Source: an uncultured Pleurocapsa sp.
Lineage (GTDB): Bacteria > Cyanobacteriota > Cyanobacteriia > Cyanobacteriales > Xenococcaceae
Reading direction: 5' to 3'
DNA: 7,843 bases
NCBI GenBank assembly: GCA_937884735.1
Contig: CAKZYI010000486.1
Location: forward strand, 1-7,843
Below are positions 5,702 through 7,843 of the stretch, in pieces; position 1 is the first letter of the stretch; each line of letters begins with the position of its first letter. A program made the translations under genes and the position numbers. The notes below the pieces were generated by a model, which worked only from the letters and a program-made list of their open reading frames with translations, made no database searches and was not told the DNA's origin.

Positions 5702-6502
5702 ATGGATTTTGGAATAAAAGATAAGGTAGCCGTAATTACGGGCGGTGACTCAGGAATGGGTAAAGCCACTGCTAAATTACTGGCTGCTGAAGGAGTAAAG
5801 ATTGCTCTAATTGATAAGACGACAGATGAGTTGAAAGCAACAGCAGCAGAAATCAGCAAAATTGGTGAAACAATAGCAGTTACTGCCGATTTAAGAAACT
5901 TGGACGATGTTGAAGCAGCCAAACAGCATATTCTTAATTATTATGAATCGGTTGATATTTTGGTCAATTGTGCTGGTATCACTGGTTCAACCAAAGAGTT
6001 TTTGGAATTAACTGACGAAGATTGGTATGAAACCATTGATGTAGATTTCATGTCTGCGGTGCGTGTTTGTCGGGCTTTTATTCCTTCCATGCAAAAGAAA
6101 GGCTGGGGCAGAATTGTTCTGATTGGTTCAGAAGATGCGGTACAGCCATATACCGATGAAATGCCCTACTGTGCAGCAAAGGCAGGAGTACTAAATTTAA
6201 CCAAAAATTTATCCAAGGCATATGCTAAAGATGGTGTTTTGGTCAACTCTGTATCTCCTGCATATATCGCTACTCCCATGACCGATGCCATGATGGAAAA
6301 ACGGGCAGAAGAAGAAGGAATGAGTTTTGATCGCGCAATTGAAACCTTTTTAGACGAAAAGCGACCTCATTTAGAGCTACATCGTCGGGGTAAGGCGCAA
6401 GAAGTAGCAGCAGTAATTGCCTTTCTTTGTTCTCAGCATTCTAGCTTTGTTGTCGGTGCAAATTACCGAGTTGATGGTGGCTCAGTAGCCACTGTTGGAT
6501 AG
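5702..6502 (+). CDS. SDR family oxidoreductase (classical short-chain dehydrogenase/reductase)
   Basis: A 266-residue cytoplasmic NAD(P)(H)-dependent enzyme of FabG-like size. The cofactor motif TGGDSGMG (13-20) follows the first strand, Asp38 ends strand 2 (IALIDK, favouring NAD(H) over NADPH), ADL follows at 62-64, and NCAG is at 89-92. The catalytic Ser143 (LIGSEDA), Tyr156 and Lys160 (YCAAK) are all present. The position that is normally Asn in the Asn-Ser-Tyr-Lys tetrad is Asp115 (TIDVDFMSA), which is uncommon. The segment after NSVSPAYIATPM is a substrate lid rich in Glu and Arg, and the C-terminus ends GANYRVDGGS, as usual. The substrate cannot be predicted. It sits 27 bp after the AvaK/YsnF gene and 33 bp before the lipoprotein gene on the same strand, so it is probably co-transcribed and stress-linked. 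The ATG at 5702 has no clear Shine-Dalgarno, which hints at translational dependence on the upstream gene. Confidence 0.93.
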   Translation: MDFGIKDKVAVITGGDSGMGKATAKLLAAEGVKIALIDKTTDELKATAAEISKIGETIAVTADLRNLDDVEAAKQHILNYYESVDILVNCAGITGSTKEFLELTDEDWYETIDVDFMSAVRVCRAFIPSMQKKGWGRIVLIGSEDAVQPYTDEMPYCAAKAGVLNLTKNLSKAYAKDGVLVNSVSPAYIATPMTDAMMEKRAEEEGMSFDRAIETFLDEKRPHLELHRRGKAQEVAAVIAFLCSQHSSFVVGANYRVDGGSVATVG

Positions 6503-6535
6503 AAACTATAAATTATTAATTTGGAAAAAGAAAAA

Positions 6536-6994
6536 ATGAAAAAGTTAACAGGATTATTATTGGGTAGTGCCCTATTGTTTGGTGCAGTTGGTTGTGATGT
6601 AGCTCGTACTAGTGCTGATGCACCTACTGACGTAGAAGAAGGTGCAGTGGTAGAGAACCCTGGTGAAGTTGAAGAAACTTTGGAAGATGCAAACAGTGAA
6701 ATTCGCCAAGATCAGTTGAGTTCTGATATTCGCGCCAGAGAACAACGTAATGATATTGTAGGTGACCAAGAAGTTAGAGATGATTCTGACCTTGAAAGCG
6801 AAATTAGAGCTAAGTTGGAAGCAAATATTCCTCGTGCAAAGCTTACTGTTGATGCAGAAGAGGGTAACGTAGCTATTGTAGGTACTGTACCAAGCGAAAA
6901 AGAATACGAAAGCATCATGCCTTTGGCTGAAGAAATTACAGGAGTCAATGAGGTAACAATGGAAGTAGAGATAATGCCTTCTACCGAATCATAA
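6536..6994 (+). CDS. BON-domain lipoprotein
   Basis: A 152-residue exported protein. From ATG 6536 it reads MKKLTGLLLGSALLFGAVGC: a short positive N-terminus, a hydrophobic core and a lipobox-like AVGC with Cys20 as the lipid-bearing residue (-3 is Ala rather than the preferred Leu, so the site is slightly weak). Residues 21-80 are an acidic, low-complexity linker rich in Glu, Asp and Val. Residues 82-147 form one BON domain: DSDLESEIRAKLEANIP, then LTVDAEEGNVAIVGTVPS with its conserved Gly, then ITGVNEVTMEVEI. BON proteins such as OsmY and Kbp bind lipid or other ligands and commonly serve osmotic or envelope stress. An in-frame TTG at 6521 would add five charged residues before the signal peptide; GGA at 6523-6525 more likely belongs to the ribosome site. 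It is the last gene of the presumed operon, followed by an intrinsic terminator. Confidence 0.88.
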   Translation: MKKLTGLLLGSALLFGAVGCDVARTSADAPTDVEEGAVVENPGEVEETLEDANSEIRQDQLSSDIRAREQRNDIVGDQEVRDDSDLESEIRAKLEANIPRAKLTVDAEEGNVAIVGTVPSEKEYESIMPLAEEITGVNEVTMEVEIMPSTES

Positions 6995-7019
6995 GTTTTT
7001 GATTAACAATTAGGCTATT

Positions 7020-7056
7020 AAGGGTTTGGCTATGCCAGCCCTTTATTTATTTGTTT
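7020..7056 (+). terminator. Intrinsic terminator after the BON lipoprotein gene
   Basis: AAGGGTTTGGC (7020-7030) pairs with GCCAGCCCTT (7034-7043) around the loop TAT, with one small irregularity in the stem. A T-rich tail TATTTATTTGTTTT follows (7043-7056). It lies 25 bases after the stop of the lipoprotein gene and closes the presumed three-gene operon. Confidence 0.75.
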
Positions 7057-7059
7057 TAA

Positions 7060-7091
7060 AAAGTAAAGTTTAAATAAAGTAAAGTTTAAAT
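7060..7091. repeat. Tandem duplication of a 16-bp unit
   Basis: AAAGTAAAGTTTAAAT occurs twice with no gap, at 7060-7075 and 7076-7091, without mismatch. It follows directly on the operon terminator. It may be a slippage product or paired binding sites; no coding frame crosses it. Confidence 0.7.
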
Positions 7092-7154
7092 TTTGACCAA
7101 GTAAATTAACGTGAGTTCGGGTTAAGTGGGAAGCTATATATCAGTCCTTTCAAC

Positions 7155-7198
7155 AAGGTGATTGGAGATGGCGAGGTTTTCTCGCCCTCCCTCACCTT
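7155..7198. repeat. Large imperfect hairpin between the operon and the DUF421 gene
   Basis: Three nested blocks pair: AAGGTGA (7155-7161) with TCACCTT (7192-7198), GGAG (7164-7167) with CTCC (7187-7190), and GGCGAG (7170-7175) with CTCGCC (7181-7186), around a five-base loop GTTTT. This gives 17 pairs with small bulges, most of them G-C in the outer and inner blocks. No T run follows on either strand. A dispersed palindromic repeat, a structured RNA or a remnant of a mobile element are all possible. Confidence 0.55.
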
Positions 7199-7392
7199 CA
7201 AAATTGTTTGTTTTCCTGAATACTTTTTAATTGATCCTGAATAGAAAATAACTCAAAGGCTTAGAGCTTAGAGATATCCTAACAATTTCATTTTCTTATC
7301 CCGAAGGAAGCTTTAAATTAGGGACTTAAACAACATTACAATTCGCCAATACCTCAAAAGTTTTAACCACAATCAATTGTTTATTATCAATT

Positions 7393-7843
7393 ATGTTTAA
7401 CAATCCGTTCGTCAACACAATTATTTTGGGAACAATCGCTTACATAGCAATAATTGTGATGTTGCGAATATCAGGCAAACGTACCTTATCAAAATGGAAT
7501 TCTTTTGATTTTGTAGTTACTATTGCTTTTGGTTCAATTCTTTCTAGTATCTTGTTATCAACAAAAGACTCATTTGGTACTGGTATTCTAGGTTTTGGCC
7601 TACTAATATTGTTTCAGTATATTCTAACCTGGGTTTCTGCTCGCTCTTCCTTAATTCAAAAGTTAATCAAAGCCGAACCTGCTTTGTTGCTATACAAAGG
7701 AAAAATGAAAAAGGACGTGCTTAAAAGAGAAAGAGTAGCCGAAGGTGAAATACTAGCAGCATTAAGGGCTAATGGGGTTGCTGCAATTGAAGATGCCGAT
7801 GCGGTTATCTTAGAAACTGATGGTAGCTTTAGCGTTATTACAA
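7393..7843 (+). CDS. DUF421 (YetF-like) membrane protein, 3' end cut by window
   Basis: An open frame from ATG 7393 runs off the right edge; 150 codons are seen. Residues 8-25, 37-55 and 61-82 are hydrophobic and fit the three N-terminal transmembrane helices of the family. The conserved motif RISGKRTLSKWNSFDFVVT (25-43) is the family hallmark, with Gly-Lys-Arg and the Phe-Asp-Phe block. After the helices come LIKAEPALLLYKGK (91-104) and then the soluble part with EGEILAALRANGV (117-129) and AVILETDGSFSVI (137-149), as in YetF/YdfS proteins. In spore-formers relatives act in germination or spore coat, but in other bacteria the function is unknown; a stress or envelope role is inferred only from the neighbours. 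No Shine-Dalgarno is evident and no in-frame start lies near upstream. Remaining length is expected to be a few tens of residues. Confidence 0.9.
   Translation, partial: MFNNPFVNTIILGTIAYIAIIVMLRISGKRTLSKWNSFDFVVTIAFGSILSSILLSTKDSFGTGILGFGLLILFQYILTWVSARSSLIQKLIKAEPALLLYKGKMKKDVLKRERVAEGEILAALRANGVAAIEDADAVILETDGSFSVIT

Larger units (their letters stand above)
6995..7392. other. Intergenic region of 398 bp
   Basis: It holds, in order, the operon terminator (7020-7056), a 16-bp tandem repeat (7060-7091), a less AT-rich stretch with TGAGTTCGGGTTAAGTGG (7112-7129), the large hairpin (7155-7198), and then AT-rich DNA with a small tandem repeat of GCTTAGA near 7259-7272. No credible open frame was seen. 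The promoter of the DUF421 gene should lie in the last 150 bp but could not be placed with confidence. Confidence 0.55.

Noticed and set aside
5521..5922. 133-codon Ser-rich minus-strand frame spanning two genes
   Set aside because: It is antisense to the end of the AvaK/YsnF gene and the start of the SDR gene; the Ser-rich, low-complexity translation is typical of a shadow frame.
7060..7091. CRISPR-like repeat
   Set aside because: The two units abut with no spacer, there are only two copies and no cas genes are present.

Overview
The window looks like chromosomal DNA from a cyanobacterium. The octamer GCGATCGC (HIP1, a hallmark of many cyanobacterial genomes) occurs seven times exactly (506, 602, 1201, 1341, 2050, 2584, 5003), spacers are AT-rich, and the gene content fits: an AvaK/YsnF-type protein, a CPA2 antiporter, a universal stress protein and a BON-domain lipoprotein. 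The exact genus cannot be read from the sequence; a unicellular or baeocytous lineage is only an impression. No tRNA, rRNA, CRISPR array, transposase or recognisable defence system is visible.

Layout from left to right. At 1-879 (+) lies the 3' part of a group I (IscS/NifS-like) cysteine desulfurase, cut by the left edge. Convergent to it, at 909-2648 (-), is a KefB/KefC-type CPA2 cation:proton antiporter with a C-terminal TrkA-N/RCK nucleotide-binding domain. Diverging from the antiporter, at 2770-3342 (+), is a universal stress protein with an intact ATP-binding motif. A 209-bp spacer then holds two hairpins. Next, at 3552-3728 (-), is a 58-residue YqaE/Pmp3-family membrane protein, and then a 405-bp AT-rich divergent spacer. 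At 4134-4496 (+) is a four-helix membrane protein of the YvlD/'phage holin family 4' type. After a 200-bp spacer with two perfect inverted repeats comes a tight rightward set of three genes: a YsnF/AvaK stress protein (4697-5674), an SDR oxidoreductase (5702-6502) and a BON-domain lipoprotein (6536-6994). This set is closed by a good intrinsic terminator near 7020-7056. A 398-bp spacer with a 16-bp tandem repeat and a large imperfect hairpin leads into a DUF421/YetF membrane protein (7393 to the right edge, truncated).

From the antiporter rightwards, nearly every gene belongs to a family tied to envelope, osmotic, ionic or general stress: ion and pH homeostasis, UspA, Pmp3-like proteolipid, YvlD-like membrane protein, AvaK/YsnF, BON lipoprotein and DUF421. 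The simplest reading is a stress-adaptation neighbourhood whose core is the three-gene unit 4697-6994, probably co-transcribed because the gaps are 27 and 33 bp. I see no strong evidence for a wholly new system. The most unusual points are the composition of that unit, an SDR with Asp at the usual catalytic-tetrad Asn position, repeated ATATCTTCTAT elements upstream of the Pmp3 gene, the leader hairpins, and the concentration of HIP1 in the left third.
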